Numbered from the stretch's first letter, positions 29,092 to 38,568 are shown. The stretch: DNA of 64,000 bases from Alphaproteobacteria bacterium (GCA_030433335.1 JAUILL010000015.1:1-64000); one strand, 5' to 3'. The notes: generated by a model not told the origin, from the letters alone. A program made the numbers and translations.

Positions 29092-30387
29092 TTAGTAGTT
29101 CGATTCGATCTGAACGCAGGTCTGGGTTTCGGTGTTGTACATACCGCACTCCAGATCTTTCCAATCCGATTCCAGAACCGCCGAAGAGGGCAGGAAGTCG
29201 GTCCATGCGTCGCCAGGAACCGGCTCGGTCTGGCTGATGATGTCAAACTGGCCGTCTGCGCGGATTTCGCCGATCAGAACGGGCTTCGACAGGTGGTGGT
29301 TGGTGCCCATGACCGCGGTGCCGCCGGTCAGGTTCGGGAACTCTTGGCCCCACATTGCTTCGCGAACTGCGTCAACGTCGGTGGTGCCAGCGTCGCTCAC
29401 AGCGTTCACCCACATGTTGAAGCCGATGTAGTGTGCTTCCATGGGGTCGTTGGTGACGCGGGCTTCGTCGCCGATGAAGGCGTGCCACTGCTTGATGAAC
29501 TCTGCGTTGGCTTCGGTGTCAGCCGACATGAAGTAGTTCCATGCTGCCAGGTGACCAACAAGGTTCGAAGTGTCGAGGCCCGACAGTTCTTCTTCACCAA
29601 CCGAGAACGCAACGACGGGGATGTCGTCAGCCGAAACGCCAGCGGCAGCCAGTTCTTTGTAGAAGCCGATGTTCGCGTCGCCGTTGATGGTCGAGATCAC
29701 GCCAACCTGCTTGCCGTCTGCACCCAGTGCAACGACGTCAGCAACAATCTTGGACCAGTCCGAGTGACCGAAGGGGGTGTAGTTGACGAAGATGTCTTCG
29801 GCAGCGATGCCCTTACCTTCGAGGTAGGACTCGAGGATGTTGTTGGTGGTGCGGGGGTAGACGTAGTCGGTACCCAGCAGAGCGAACTTCTCGACACCCA
29901 GTTCGTCGAGGAAGTAGTCAACCGCAGGGATCGCCTGCTGGTTCGGAGCCGCACCGGTGTAGAATACGTTCTTGGACGACTCTTCGCCTTCGTACTGAAC
30001 GGGGTAGAATAGCAGGCCATTCAGCTCTTCGATGACGGGCAGAACCGATTTACGCGAAACCGAGGTCCAGTTGCCGAAGATCACGTCGACGTTGTGGACG
30101 GTCAGCAGCTCGCGTGCTTTTTCAGCGAACAGGGGCCAGTCGGACGCAGGGTCAACGACAACCGCTTCAAGATCACAACCCAGAACGCCGCCTTTTTCAT
30201 TTTGTGCAGCCACCAGCATTTCCATGGTGTCTTTCAGAGTGGTCTCCGAGATGGCCATGGTGCCCGACAGCGAGTGCAGAACGCCAACCTTGATCGGGCC
30301 GTCCTTGGGGCAGTCTGCCGCCAGAGCGGGCGAAGCAATGGTGCTGGCCAGCAGTACAGTACGCAGGGCGGTTTTGATGTTCATCAT
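29092..30387 (-). CDS. urtA: Urea ABC transporter substrate-binding protein UrtA
   Basis: 431 residues. It has a signal peptide (about 1-25, ASPALAADC), then a type I periplasmic binding protein of the FmdD/UrtA class: DGPIKVGVLHSLSGTMAISE, LLFYPVQYEGEESSKNVFYT, FALLGTDYVYPRTTNNIL and a Cys-containing tail. It captures urea for UrtBCDE. GGAGAAAAGGT precedes tandem ATGs at 30387 and 30384; the first has the better spacing. It is the first gene of the operon, divergent from ureD. Confidence 0.95.
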   Translation of the reverse strand: MMNIKTALRTVLLASTIASPALAADCPKDGPIKVGVLHSLSGTMAISETTLKDTMEMLVAAQNEKGGVLGCDLEAVVVDPASDWPLFAEKARELLTVHNVDVIFGNWTSVSRKSVLPVIEELNGLLFYPVQYEGEESSKNVFYTGAAPNQQAIPAVDYFLDELGVEKFALLGTDYVYPRTTNNILESYLEGKGIAAEDIFVNYTPFGHSDWSKIVADVVALGADGKQVGVISTINGDANIGFYKELAAAGVSADDIPVVAFSVGEEELSGLDTSNLVGHLAAWNYFMSADTEANAEFIKQWHAFIGDEARVTNDPMEAHYIGFNMWVNAVSDAGTTDVDAVREAMWGQEFPNLTGGTAVMGTNHHLSKPVLIGEIRADGQFDIISQTEPVPGDAWTDFLPSSAVLESDWKDLECGMYNTETQTCVQIESNY

Positions 30388-30408
30388 ACCTTTTCTCCAG
30401 CAGAGCAC

Positions 30409-30807
30409 GGCTGACGGCCTTGTTTGATGTGGCCGGTTCCCTTAGCGATGCCCTGCAACTTGAGTTGCACTAAGTGTGGCGGTTGTTTGATTGCAGTCGT
30501 TCGGCCGCCACACACCCGTGTGAGAAGTCTCACCTGTTGGTGTCGGAATTGGTTGCCGCTTGGTCGCTTGATTGAAAGTGCTGGTTCCCAACTTCGTGAA
30601 GTCATGTGGCGATTTGATCATTTGGTGGGCGATTGTGTGGCCTAGTGATTAATTTTTAATCTGAATGAATGAGCGCCTTGCTGTTTTGACGTGCATATCT
30701 GGCATCTTGTCGGTCAAACTGCCTATCCAGAGAGCAAGTTTTTTACCGGAAGAAAAAAGATCACCTGTCTCGACTCCATATCCAATACGCAGCCTCGGTC
30801 GCACGGA
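30409..30807. promoter_or_regulatory. Shared control region of the divergent urt and ure operons
   Basis: About 280-400 nt lie between urtA and the ureD start, depending on which ureD start is used. Three perfect inverted repeats are visible: TGCAAC-TTGA-GTTGCA (30454-30469), GTGAGA-AG-TCTCAC (30520-30533) and GATTAA-TTT-TTAATC (30647-30661). The first is reminiscent of NtrC half-sites but one base too short in spacing, so nitrogen control is only a guess. No clear sigma-54 box was found on either strand. Confidence 0.5.
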
Positions 30808-31584
30808 ATGTTGCAGATTACGTCCAAGGCCTTGGGGCGTGGGCATTCTTCTTTGGGAACGCTGCGCCAGCAAGGCTCTGCCAAGTTTCTGTCCGTCTCG
30901 CGCCGTGACGCGGTCGAGGGAGTCGTCATTAATACGTCGGGCGGGATCACGGGCGGGGACACGCTGCGGATCGATGCTCATGCGGGCGCCGATTCGACCC
31001 TGCAACTCACCACGCAGGCCGCAGAGCGAATCTATCGCAGCAGTGATCAGACCGCCGGATCTGTCACCACGCGCCTCAGTGCGGATGCGGGTGCGCGGCT
31101 GGATTGGCTGCCCCAAGAGACCATTCTGTTCGACAATGCCTATCTGCGCCGCAGCCTAGAAGCCTCGATCACCAGTGATACCCGCTTCCTTATGGTAGAG
31201 CCCGTGCTGTTCGGCCGCTTAGCAATGGGCGAAACCGTCCGGCAGGCGCAATTGTCCGACCGGATCACCATCATCCGCGATGAGAAAGTGCTGTTTCGCG
31301 ATGCAACTCTGTTGCGCGGAGACATCGCTGCCCAACTCGACCGCCCCGGTGTTGGAAATGGTGCGCGTGCAATGGCCTTTGTCATGTACGCTGCCCCTGA
31401 TGCCGAAGCTTACCTTGACCGAATTCGTGATTTGCTCCCTGCGACTGCGGGTGCTTCTCTGGTTGCAGAGGGGGCGCTCGTGATGCGCTTTCTTGCGGCT
31501 GACGGGTTTGGTTTGCGCCAATCGCTCTTGCCTGTTCTGGATTTGTTGACGGGTAACGATCTTCCACGTTCATGGAGACTATAG
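30691..31584 (+). CDS. ureD: Urease accessory protein UreD
   Basis: 297 residues as drawn. UreD scaffolds UreF/UreG on apo-urease during nickel insertion. Family blocks are [44 protein letters not shown] and [12 protein letters not shown]. The start is uncertain. QPRSHG, which belongs to the domain, lies upstream of the only good ATG (30808), yet the frame offers only a GTG at 30691 without a ribosome-binding site. It ends just before ureA. Confidence 0.9.
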   Translation: MHIWHLVGQTAYPESKFFTGRKKITCLDSISNTQPRSHGMLQITSKALGRGHSSLGTLRQQGSAKFLSVSRRDAVEGVVINTSGGITGGDTLRIDAHAGADSTLQLTTQAAERIYRSSDQTAGSVTTRLSADAGARLDWLPQETILFDNAYLRRSLEASITSDTRFLMVEPVLFGRLAMGETVRQAQLSDRITIIRDEKVLFRDATLLRGDIAAQLDRPGVGNGARAMAFVMYAAPDAEAYLDRIRDLLPATAGASLVAEGALVMRFLAADGFGLRQSLLPVLDLLTGNDLPRSWRL

Positions 31585-31585
31585 A

Positions 31586-31888
31586 ATGAACCTCACGCCT
31601 CGCGAAAAAGACAAGCTGCTGGTGGCCATGGCCGCCGAGGTCGCGCGCAAGCGTCTGTCCCGCGGTGTCAAACTGAACCATCCCGAAGCGATTGCCCTGA
31701 TCACCGACGCCGTAGTCGAAGGGGCTCGTGATGGCCGTTCGGTTGCCGATCTGATGCAGGCCGGTGCCGAAGTAATCACCCGCGAACAGTGCATGGAGGG
31801 CATCGCCGAGATGATCCACGAAGTGCAGGTCGAGGCTACCTTCCCCGACGGGACCAAGCTGGTCACCGTGCACAATCCTATTCGCTAA
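31586..31888 (+). CDS. ureA: Urease gamma subunit
   Basis: 100 residues, exact family length. It begins [20 protein letters not shown] and contains [20 protein letters not shown] and a conserved tail, [13 protein letters not shown]. It forms the (alpha-beta-gamma)3 urease with UreB and UreC. The start is 1 nt after the ureD stop. Confidence 0.97.
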   Translation: MNLTPREKDKLLVAMAAEVARKRLSRGVKLNHPEAIALITDAVVEGARDGRSVADLMQAGAEVITREQCMEGIAEMIHEVQVEATFPDGTKLVTVHNPIR

Positions 31889-31912
31889 CTTCCCGATCAG
31901 AGGACATTTATC

Positions 31913-32080
31913 ATGAAACGTTTTGTTGCCCCCTTGGCCGTTCTTCTGACAGCGACTGCCGCGCAGGCCCACAACGATGGCATCCACATGCACCCCCATG
32001 GCACCGAAAACTGGCTGCCCCTGATCGCCGCGCTGGCCGTGATTGCAGTGGCGGGTCTGGCATGGAAGGCGCGTCAATGA
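31913..32080 (+). CDS. 55-aa His-rich membrane mini-protein within the urease operon
   Basis: 55 residues starting [20 protein letters not shown], a signal peptide. A short histidine-rich loop ([14 protein letters not shown]; His at 20, 25, 27 and 29) and one membrane helix (about 35-51) ending WKARQ follow. AGAGGA is the ribosome-binding site. Its stop overlaps the ureB start (ATGA), so it is a genuine cistron of the operon. If cleaved, the His cluster sits at the periplasmic N-terminus of a one-helix anchor. Nickel binding is an inference from histidine content and context. I do not recognise a named family. Confidence 0.8.
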   Translation: MKRFVAPLAVLLTATAAQAHNDGIHMHPHGTENWLPLIAALAVIAVAGLAWKARQ

Positions 32081-32385
32081 TCCCCGGCGAACTCTTCCCC
32101 GCCGAAGGCGACCTGACCCTGAACGCCGATCGCGAGGCGATTACGCTGATGGTTGCGAACACGGGCGACCGCCCTGTGCAGGTCGGCAGCCACTACCACT
32201 TTGCGGAAACAAATCCTGCGCTGGATTTTGACCGCGCCGCCGCGCGCGGCATGCGTTTAGATATTGCCGCAGGAACTGCCGTCCGCTTTGAGCCGGGCCA
32301 GCGCCGCGAAGTGCAACTGATCCCCGTGGGCGGTGCCCGCAGAATTTATGGCTTTAATCAACAGATCATGGGCGAGCTTGAATGA
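32077..32385 (+). CDS. ureB: Urease beta subunit
   Basis: 102 residues from the ATG at 32077: [15 protein letters not shown], then [38 protein letters not shown] and GFNQQIMG. All are standard UreB blocks, so the frame extending upstream to 31789 is not coding. Both ends overlap neighbours by 4 nt: the mini-protein upstream and the phasin-like gene downstream. Confidence 0.96.
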   Translation: MIPGELFPAEGDLTLNADREAITLMVANTGDRPVQVGSHYHFAETNPALDFDRAAARGMRLDIAAGTAVRFEPGQRREVQLIPVGGARRIYGFNQQIMGELE

Positions 32386-32699
32386 ACAACCCCTTCCCGG
32401 ACCCGTTCAAATTATTCAGTGCACAAATGTACGTCACCGCCATGGCCATTGAGGCCTCGGCTGTGATCGGAATGCGAATGCTGGGTATGTCGGGTCTGTG
32501 GGCCGTTCCAAGCAGCGAAAACAGCCGCATGATCAGCGAAAAACAAGTCGCTTTTGCCAAGTCCAGCCAAAAGGCCTTTATCGCGGCCATGAGCGGGAAA
32601 TCCGCGGACGTCGTGATGATGGAAGCCGCGAAGCCTTTGCGCCGCCGGACCTCTGCCAACCATAAACGCCTGACCCGCCTCGGTCCGAAGACTTTCTAG
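32382..32699 (+). CDS. Small phasin-like protein between ureB and ureC
   Basis: 105 residues, without signal peptide. It is rich in Ala, Met, Ser and Lys and mostly helical: [40 protein letters not shown] and a basic tail, [19 protein letters not shown]. Composition and pattern resemble phasins (PHA granule proteins). Related genes in Roseobacter urease clusters have, I believe, been labelled antifreeze protein purely because of alanine content. It overlaps the ureB stop by 4 nt and lies 9 nt before ureC. Function unknown; urease assembly or localisation is possible. Confidence 0.75.
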   Translation: MNNPFPDPFKLFSAQMYVTAMAIEASAVIGMRMLGMSGLWAVPSSENSRMISEKQVAFAKSSQKAFIAAMSGKSADVVMMEAAKPLRRRTSANHKRLTRLGPKTF

Positions 32700-32708
32700 G
32701 AGTTTCCT

Positions 32709-34469
32709 ATGCCCGCAACGATTAAACGCTCCGACTACGCAGCGATGTTCGGCCCGACCACGGGCGACCGTCTGCGCCTTGCCGATACTGACCTGATCAT
32801 CGAGGTCGAGCGCGACCTGACCGCCGAAGCCGTGGGCAAAGCCCGCACCGGCGGCGAAGGTCCAAACGCCGCAATCTACGGTGAAGAAGTGAAATTCGGC
32901 GGAGGCAAAGTGATCCGCGACGGGATGGGTCAAGCCCAGACCACCCGCGCCGATGGGGCGGTGGACACTGTGATCACCAATGCGCTGATCGTGGACTGGA
33001 CTGGAATCTACAAGGCCGACGTGGGTCTGCGCGACGGCCGCATCCACAAGATCGGCAAAGCGGGCAACCCCGACACTCAGCCCGGTGTCGACATCATCGT
33101 TGGTCCCGGCACCGAAGCCATCGCTGGCGAAGGGCGCATCCTGACCGCAGGCGGGTTCGACAGCCACATCCACTACATCTGCCCCCAGCAGATCGAGGAC
33201 GCGCTGCATTCCGGCCTGACCACCATGCTTGGCGGCGGCACTGGCCCCGCGCACGGCACGCTGGCAACCACCTGTACCCCTGGCCCTTGGCACATTGGCC
33301 GGATGCTGCAATCGGCAGATGCGTTCCCGATGAACCTTGCCTTCGCGGGCAAGGGCAACGCCTCGCTCCCCGCAGCATTGGAAGAGCAGATCAAGGCAGG
33401 GGCCTGCGCGCTGAAACTGCACGAAGATTGGGGCACCACCCCCGGCGCGATCGACTGCTGCCTTGGTGTGGCGGATGCGATGGACGTTCAGGTGATGATC
33501 CACACGGACACCCTGAACGAATCCGGATTCGTCGAGCACACCGTCAAAGCCATGAAGGGCCGCACCATCCACGCCTTCCACACCGAAGGCGCGGGCGGCG
33601 GTCACGCCCCTGACATCATCAAAATCTGCGGCGAAGAGCATGTGCTGCCCTCGTCCACCAACCCGACCCGCCCCTTCACCGTGAACACGCTCGAGGAACA
33701 CCTCGACATGCTCATGGTCTGTCACCATCTTGATAAGTCGATCCCCGAAGACATCGCCTTTGCCGAAAGCCGGATCCGCCGCGAAACCATCGCCGCCGAG
33801 GATATCCTGCACGACATGGGCGCGTTCTCGATCATTGCGTCCGACAGTCAGGCCATGGGCCGCGTCGGCGAGGTACTGATCCGCACCTGGCAAACCGCCG
33901 ACAAGATGAAGAAACAGCGCGGTCGTCTGCCCGAAGAAACCGGCGAGAACGATAACTTCCGCGTCCGCCGCTATATCGCCAAGTACACCATCAACCCCGC
34001 GATTGCTCACGGCATCAGCCACCAGATCGGCAGCATCGAAGAAGGCAAGCGCGCCGACCTCGTGCTGTGGAACCCCGCGTTCTTTGGCGTAAAGCCCGAG
34101 ATGGTCCTGATCGGTGGCAGCATCGCGATGGCCCAGATGGGCGATCCGAATGCTTCGATCCCGACGCCGCAGCCGGTCTATTCGCGCCCGATGTTCGGGG
34201 CCTATGGCCGTGCGGTCGAAAACTCTGCCGTCATCTTCGTGTCCGAGGCCGCGCAGGCCGACGACATCGGCAAAAAGCTGGGGATCTTCAAGCAGACCGT
34301 CGCGGTGCAAAACACCCGTGGCATCGGCAAGAGCGATCTGAAGCTGAACACCGCCCTTCCCAAGGTCGAGGTAAACCCCGAAACCTACGAAGTCCGCGCG
34401 GACGGCGAACTGCTAACCTGCCAGCCCGCCGAGACCTTGCCGATGGCTCAACGTTACTTCCTGTTCTAA
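32709..34469 (+). CDS. ureC: Urease alpha subunit (catalytic)
   Basis: 586 residues. It hydrolyses urea at a di-nickel centre. The carbamylated Lys236 is in [15 protein letters not shown]. Nickel-ligand histidines occur in [14 protein letters not shown] and [16 protein letters not shown], and the flap is [13 protein letters not shown] with His339/His340. Compared with the K. aerogenes enzyme there is an insertion of about 15 residues before [19 protein letters not shown] (around residues 38-55). AGGAG precedes the ATG. Confidence 0.97.
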   Translation: MPATIKRSDYAAMFGPTTGDRLRLADTDLIIEVERDLTAEAVGKARTGGEGPNAAIYGEEVKFGGGKVIRDGMGQAQTTRADGAVDTVITNALIVDWTGIYKADVGLRDGRIHKIGKAGNPDTQPGVDIIVGPGTEAIAGEGRILTAGGFDSHIHYICPQQIEDALHSGLTTMLGGGTGPAHGTLATTCTPGPWHIGRMLQSADAFPMNLAFAGKGNASLPAALEEQIKAGACALKLHEDWGTTPGAIDCCLGVADAMDVQVMIHTDTLNESGFVEHTVKAMKGRTIHAFHTEGAGGGHAPDIIKICGEEHVLPSSTNPTRPFTVNTLEEHLDMLMVCHHLDKSIPEDIAFAESRIRRETIAAEDILHDMGAFSIIASDSQAMGRVGEVLIRTWQTADKMKKQRGRLPEETGENDNFRVRRYIAKYTINPAIAHGISHQIGSIEEGKRADLVLWNPAFFGVKPEMVLIGGSIAMAQMGDPNASIPTPQPVYSRPMFGAYGRAVENSAVIFVSEAAQADDIGKKLGIFKQTVAVQNTRGIGKSDLKLNTALPKVEVNPETYEVRADGELLTCQPAETLPMAQRYFLF

Positions 34470-34473
34470 GATC

Positions 34474-34914
34474 ATGATCGTCGCAAACCACTACCATAAC
34501 CACACCCACGGCACCCCCGCGGCCCGAATTTCCCTGACCTACGAGGCCCGCTTCCTGCGCCGCCGCGTTCTGGTCACGGATGATGGTCTCGAGTTCCTGC
34601 TAGACCTCGAACAGACCACCTCTCTCGATCACGGCGGCGCCTTGATCCTCGAGGATGGCCGCGAGATCGAAATCGTTGCCGCCCCCGAAACCCTGCTGCA
34701 GGTTCGCGGGGACCATCTGGTGCGGCTGGCGTGGCACATCGGCAACCGCCACACCCCCTGCCAGATCGAAGAGGATCGCCTGCTGATCCAGCCCGATCAC
34801 GTGATCCGCGACATGCTGGGAAAACTGGGGGCCGATGTGGCCGAAGTCACCGAACCCTTCACCCCCGAAGGCGGGGCCTATGGACACGGACGCACCCATT
34901 CCCATGCGCACTGA
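34474..34914 (+). CDS. ureE: Urease nickel metallochaperone UreE
   Basis: 146 residues. The N-terminal peptide-binding domain is ISLTYEARFLRRRVLVTDDG, and the nickel-binding domain contains LAWHIGNRHTPCQIEEDRLL. Histidines cluster at both ends: HYHNHTH at residues 7-13 and HGRTHSHAH at the C-terminus, giving extra nickel storage sites. It starts 4 nt after ureC and overlaps the ureF start. Confidence 0.93.
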   Translation: MIVANHYHNHTHGTPAARISLTYEARFLRRRVLVTDDGLEFLLDLEQTTSLDHGGALILEDGREIEIVAAPETLLQVRGDHLVRLAWHIGNRHTPCQIEEDRLLIQPDHVIRDMLGKLGADVAEVTEPFTPEGGAYGHGRTHSHAH

Positions 34915-35533
34915 CGCCACGATCCTGCTGGCCCAATGGCTCTCGCCCGCCTTTCCGGTGGGCGCGTTTGCCTATTCCAGCGGGCTCGAGGCGGCTGTGG
35001 CAGGCGGGTTGACCGTCGACGGATTGCAGGACTGGCTGGCGGATTTTCTGGTCCACGGCACGGGGCGGTCGGACGCGATCCTGATCCGCGCCTCTGCCGA
35101 AATCGATGATCCCGCCGAGGTGGACGAGATCGCCCGCGCCTTCTGCGCCAGCCGCGAACGGTTGCTAGAAACCGAATCCATCGGCCGCGCGTTCTGCCTG
35201 CAACTGGCGAATGTCTGGGATTTTCCGGTGGCGAACCTGACCTATCCGGTCGCCTTGGGGCAGGGGCTGCGGGCGGTGGACCTGCCGGTTGATCTGGCGA
35301 TCCAGATGTACCTGCACGCATATGTGTCCAACATGATCGCAGCAGCGCAACGCCTGATGCCCTTGGGCCACACGAACGGCCAGCGTATCCTGACGGCCCT
35401 GACGCCGCTCTGCGCCGAAGTGGCCGAAGAAACCAAAGGGCTGGGATGCGACGACATCACCAGCCAATGCTTTGCCGCCGACATCGCGGCCATGCAGCAC
35501 GAAGTACTAAGTCCAAGGATTTTCCGCACATGA
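34880..35533 (+). CDS. ureF: Urease accessory protein UreF
   Basis: 217 residues from the ATG at 34880, preceded by a GAAGGCGGGG site and overlapping the ureE end by 35 nt. An ATG at 34904 is the alternative. Family blocks are [40 protein letters not shown] and [19 protein letters not shown]. UreF couples UreG GTP hydrolysis to metal delivery. The stop overlaps the ureG start (ATGA). Confidence 0.93.
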   Translation: MDTDAPIPMRTDATILLAQWLSPAFPVGAFAYSSGLEAAVAGGLTVDGLQDWLADFLVHGTGRSDAILIRASAEIDDPAEVDEIARAFCASRERLLETESIGRAFCLQLANVWDFPVANLTYPVALGQGLRAVDLPVDLAIQMYLHAYVSNMIAAAQRLMPLGHTNGQRILTALTPLCAEVAEETKGLGCDDITSQCFAADIAAMQHEVLSPRIFRT

Positions 35534-36141
35534 GCAAACGGAATGGCCCCCTGCGGGTCGGGATCGGTGGTCCTGTCGGCGCCGGCAAGACCAGCCTGAC
35601 TGCCGCCCTGTCCAAGCGCCTGAAAGATACGCATTCGATCGGTGTCATCACCAACGACATCTACACCCAAGAGGATGCCGAGGCCCTGATGCGCATGCAA
35701 ATCCTGCCGCAGGACCGCATCATCGGGGTGGAAACTGGCGGATGCCCCCATACTGCAATCCGCGAAGATGCCTCGATCAACCTGGCCGCCGTGGCCGAGA
35801 TGCAAGAACGCCATCCCGACGTGGAAATCGTTCTGATCGAGAGCGGCGGTGATAATCTGTCGGCAACGTTCAGCCCCGAGCTGGCGGACGTGACCATCTA
35901 TGTGATCGACGTCGCCGCGGGCGAGGAGATACCGCGCAAAGGTGGCCCCGCCATCACGCGCTCAGACATTCTGGTGATCAACAAAACTGATCTGGCGCCC
36001 TATGTCGGCGCCTCGCTCGAGGTCATGGACCGCGATGCCACCCGGGTTCGCAAAGGACTTCCCTTTGTCTTCGCGTCTGTCCGCAAGGAAGAAGGCGTGG
36101 ATCAGGTCGTGGAGCTGCTGTCGAAAATCGGCGGGTTCTGA
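35530..36141 (+). CDS. ureG: Urease accessory GTPase UreG
   Basis: 203 residues. P-loop [20 protein letters not shown], the nickel-binding region [17 protein letters not shown] (Cys-Pro-His), and the G-motif [13 protein letters not shown]. It is the SIMIBI-class GTPase that powers nickel transfer to urease. It is the last gene of the ure operon, followed by a bidirectional terminator. Confidence 0.97.
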   Translation: MSKRNGPLRVGIGGPVGAGKTSLTAALSKRLKDTHSIGVITNDIYTQEDAEALMRMQILPQDRIIGVETGGCPHTAIREDASINLAAVAEMQERHPDVEIVLIESGGDNLSATFSPELADVTIYVIDVAAGEEIPRKGGPAITRSDILVINKTDLAPYVGASLEVMDRDATRVRKGLPFVFASVRKEEGVDQVVELLSKIGGF

Positions 36142-36147
36142 GAAACG

Positions 36148-36175
36148 AAAAAGGGCCGCCCTCGGGCGACCCTTT
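36148..36175. terminator. Bidirectional terminator between ureG and rpsO
   Basis: Stem AAAGGGCCGCC / GGCGACCCTTT with one mismatch and a CTCG loop, flanked by A and T runs. It closes the ure operon and the convergent rpsO transcript. Confidence 0.8.
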
Positions 36176-36198
36176 CGAAACCTGTCGAGGTTCCTGAA

Positions 36199-36468
36199 TT
36201 AGCGACGGATGCCCAGACGCTTGATCAGGTCCTGGTAACGTGCTTCTTCTTTGCCCTTCAGGTAGTCCAGCAGCTTGCGGCGCTGAGCAACCATCATCAA
36301 AAGGCCACGACGCGAGTGGTTGTCTTTCTTGTGGGTTTTGAAGTGCTCGGTCAGGGTGGTGATACGCGAGGTCAGGATAGCAACCTGTACTTCGGGCGAA
36401 CCAGTGTCGCCTTCTTTGGTTGCGAATTCTTTGAGAATGCGTGCTTTTTCTTCAACAGTGATCGACAT
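36199..36468 (-). CDS. rpsO: 30S ribosomal protein S15
   Basis: 89 residues, exact family length: [20 protein letters not shown], then [34 protein letters not shown] and [11 protein letters not shown]15 binds 16S rRNA early in 30S assembly. A strong GGAGA site precedes the ATG. In most alphaproteobacteria pnp follows immediately; here the next gene in that direction is convergent ureG. Confidence 0.98.
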   Translation of the reverse strand: MSITVEEKARILKEFATKEGDTGSPEVQVAILTSRITTLTEHFKTHKKDNHSRRGLLMMVAQRRKLLDYLKGKEEARYQDLIKRLGIRR

Positions 36469-36594
36469 CGGGGTCTCCTGTTAGGTTAAGGGTTATGGCG
36501 CAGGCCGGGATGTCGTCCAGCAAGGCCCTTGGAGATATCCGCAACAGCGGATGCGCGCTGTTACGCGATTCTGTGTGGAAAATAAAGCCCAAGC

Positions 36595-37542
36595 TTAGGC
36601 AAAGGCCTCGATTCCCAAAGTGGCCGCCTCTTTCGCACCGAGAAGGATGACCTTGTCGATGTTCAGGTTGGTGCTATCGGTCTTGGCGATGATGTGACCG
36701 TCGATACGAATGCTCCATAATCCTTGATCGTCTGGCTCAGGGTCAAGGCTAAGGGTAGGCAGGGCGTCGTCCTCGCTTTCATCGTACAGCACAAAGAGTT
36801 CGTCCTCGCTCTCGTCATAATCTTGGATGAACGCGGGATTGGTGAGGCCGTTGATTTCAGGAGAAAGTTCGATCACGTAGGTGTCGTTTCCATCACCGCC
36901 ATGAAAATAGTCCCCCTCGGTCCCGACGAGGGTATCGTCCCCCAAGCCGCCGTTCAGAAAGTCGGTGCCTGTGCTTTGATCAATGATCAAATCGTTGCCC
37001 TGCCCCCCGAAGAGAGCGTCCAAGCCTTCGGCCCCAAGGAGTGTATCGTCGCCAAGGCCGCCGGACAGATTGTCGTCCCCGTCGTCGCCGGATACGAAGT
37101 CTGCCCCCGGACCGCCTTCGAGGGTGTCGTTTCCGAAAGCCCCGTACAGCGTGTCTCCTCCGGTCATGCCGGTCAAACTGTCGTCATCGAAGCCACCGTC
37201 CAGAGTGTCAGCCCCGTCTCCTCCGGCCAGAGAGTCGATGCCCGCGTTACCAAGGATCGCGTCGTCCCCCCCTTGTCCGAGGACACTGTCAGCGCCATTG
37301 AGACCTGTCAGCAGGTCATCTCCGTCACCGCCGACAATCTGATCATCGCTGGTGCTGCCGGTCAGGATGTCATCGCCCTGCGACCCCTCAAGTAGATCGC
37401 CCGAGCCACCAGCCTCTGCGCTGGTCTCATCGGTTTCAAGGTCTTTGGTCCCGTCAGCGTCATCTTCGACCTGATCGGGTTCGGGCATTACGGTGATAGC
37501 CCCGACCATCAGGGCACTCAGTAAACTGGCCAGCATCAGCAT
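36595..37542 (-). CDS. Membrane-anchored RTX (hemolysin-type calcium-binding) repeat protein A
   Basis: 315 residues. An N-terminal hydrophobic helix (about 1-18, SLLSALMVGAITV) and an acidic linker lead into about a dozen nine-residue repeats of the GGxGxDxLx type (about 48-225; for example LVGGDGDD, LAGGDGADTLDGG, LSGGLGDDTL). These form a calcium-binding beta-roll. The C-terminal part (YDESEDELFVLYDESEDD) resembles the cap found after RTX rolls. The hydrophobic start suggests an envelope protein rather than a classic type I secretion substrate, and no T1SS genes are nearby. Confidence 0.88.
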   Translation of the reverse strand: MLMLASLLSALMVGAITVMPEPDQVEDDADGTKDLETDETSAEAGGSGDLLEGSQGDDILTGSTSDDQIVGGDGDDLLTGLNGADSVLGQGGDDAILGNAGIDSLAGGDGADTLDGGFDDDSLTGMTGGDTLYGAFGNDTLEGGPGADFVSGDDGDDNLSGGLGDDTLLGAEGLDALFGGQGNDLIIDQSTGTDFLNGGLGDDTLVGTEGDYFHGGDGNDTYVIELSPEINGLTNPAFIQDYDESEDELFVLYDESEDDALPTLSLDPEPDDQGLWSIRIDGHIIAKTDSTNLNIDKVILLGAKEAATLGIEAFA

Positions 37543-37617
37543 TTCGGCCTCCTACACATGTACAGTGTTAGGGTATGCCGGAACCCAATGAAATCGCAGT
37601 GTTTTCTGGGAAAGCGG

Positions 37618-37890
37618 TTAACGCGTGTCTTCTGGCAGTTCTTCCATGATCTCGCTGGCGATCTGCGCCGCGTACTCTCCGATCAAAGGAACAAACTCGA
37701 TTTTCGAGAGCCAGAAGCCGACAAACGACACCAGAATCGTCGCGCCGAGAACGGAACCCAGACCAAAGGAAATCCCTCTGAGCAACTGATAGAACATCAT
37801 CTTCAGGTAGCTGTCGTGGACCCTCAGAAACTTGTGATTGTTGAGGCGTTCGATTTCCAGGGTCAGTCTCTCGGTTTCAGAGGTGTTCAT
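37618..37890 (-). CDS. DUF5665-like small membrane protein
   Basis: 90 residues. A charged helical N-terminus (ETERLTLEIERLNNHKFLRV) is followed by one or two membrane segments (GISFGLGSVLGATILVSFVG). It resembles DUF5665 proteins, of unknown role. The ATG at 37890 overlaps the DUF1643 gene stop (ATGA), so the two are co-translated. Confidence 0.75.
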   Translation of the reverse strand: MNTSETERLTLEIERLNNHKFLRVHDSYLKMMFYQLLRGISFGLGSVLGATILVSFVGFWLSKIEFVPLIGEYAAQIASEIMEELPEDTR

Positions 37891-38399
37891 GGCGCGCTCC
37901 AAAGGACAGGCTGTACATTATAGCCGATATACAACGGGTGTTTCGGGTGGCCTGCCTTGCTGAGGCCAAGGTGATAAAGAGGCAATCCGGTGGCACGCAA
38001 AAGCCCTTCGACGACCGCGCCGCGGCCAAGATGAGCGCCGTGAGTCCCCCATGCGCAGACGATCTGGTCGGCTTGCAACGCTCCGTTCCGGATCGCCTCA
38101 TCATTCAGGGGGCCAACCGGATCCGCAGCAGCACGCATGGCTTTGGGGTCGGTATCCCGCCAAGCGAAAATATTGGTTACCTCGAAGCTGCCGAACCCCA
38201 GCGTTCGCGCCCTGCGCTCGCAGCGTTCGACGGTTGGATCGTTCTGAACTTCGGTCGCAGTTGACGGGTTGAGCATCACAAAGAGTGCTCTTTTGCCCGA
38301 AGGGTCCCAAGTACGGGTCAGACTGTATCTGTAGCGTTCGCAGTCGGAATAGGTCGCAACAGAAGGTGCATCGTCTTTGATATGGGTGCGTGTCAGCAT
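37887..38399 (-). CDS. DUF1643 family protein
   Basis: 170 residues from the ATG at 38399. DUF1643 blocks are CERYRYSLTRTWD, LFVMLNPSTATEVQNDPTVE and RCERRARTLGFGSFEVTNIF, then CAWGTHGAHLGRG and LSKAGHPKHPLYIGYN. Members are soluble and of unknown biochemical function, and are sometimes seen in phage or mobile contexts. A longer frame to 38501 has no support. It is divergent from the larger RTX gene. Confidence 0.85.
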   Translation of the reverse strand: MLTRTHIKDDAPSVATYSDCERYRYSLTRTWDPSGKRALFVMLNPSTATEVQNDPTVERCERRARTLGFGSFEVTNIFAWRDTDPKAMRAAADPVGPLNDEAIRNGALQADQIVCAWGTHGAHLGRGAVVEGLLRATGLPLYHLGLSKAGHPKHPLYIGYNVQPVLWSAP

Positions 38400-38568
38400 A
38401 AAGTATGTCTGAAGGCAAAAGTGCCATGATTGCAACCGACATGTTAACACGGATGTGATCAAATGATGTGTGGCAAGGCGCTTTAAATTTGGGCTGCGCA
38501 CTAAAATTCCGACCTTTTGATCCGATTACTAAGATGGGCAGAGTCTTGTCCCGCGATCGGAGAAGTCG

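Noticed and set aside
30440-30480. Possible sigma-54 promoter for urtA
   Set aside because: No GG-N10-GC core with TGGCAC/TTGC matches was found on the minus strand in this stretch.
30665-31159. Alternative plus-strand frame overlapping the ureD start
   Set aside because: The product is Arg/Ser-rich low-complexity, while the ureD frame contains conserved UreD blocks over the same bases.
32412-34310. Long open frame antisense to the ureC region (632 codons)
   Set aside because: It covers unambiguous ureC and the small upstream gene. No domain, ribosome-binding site or promoter supports it.
36736-37400. Repetitive DNA that could suggest a tandem array or CRISPR
   Set aside because: The repeats are 27-nt codon-level echoes of RTX nonapeptides within one open frame, not identical direct repeats with spacers.
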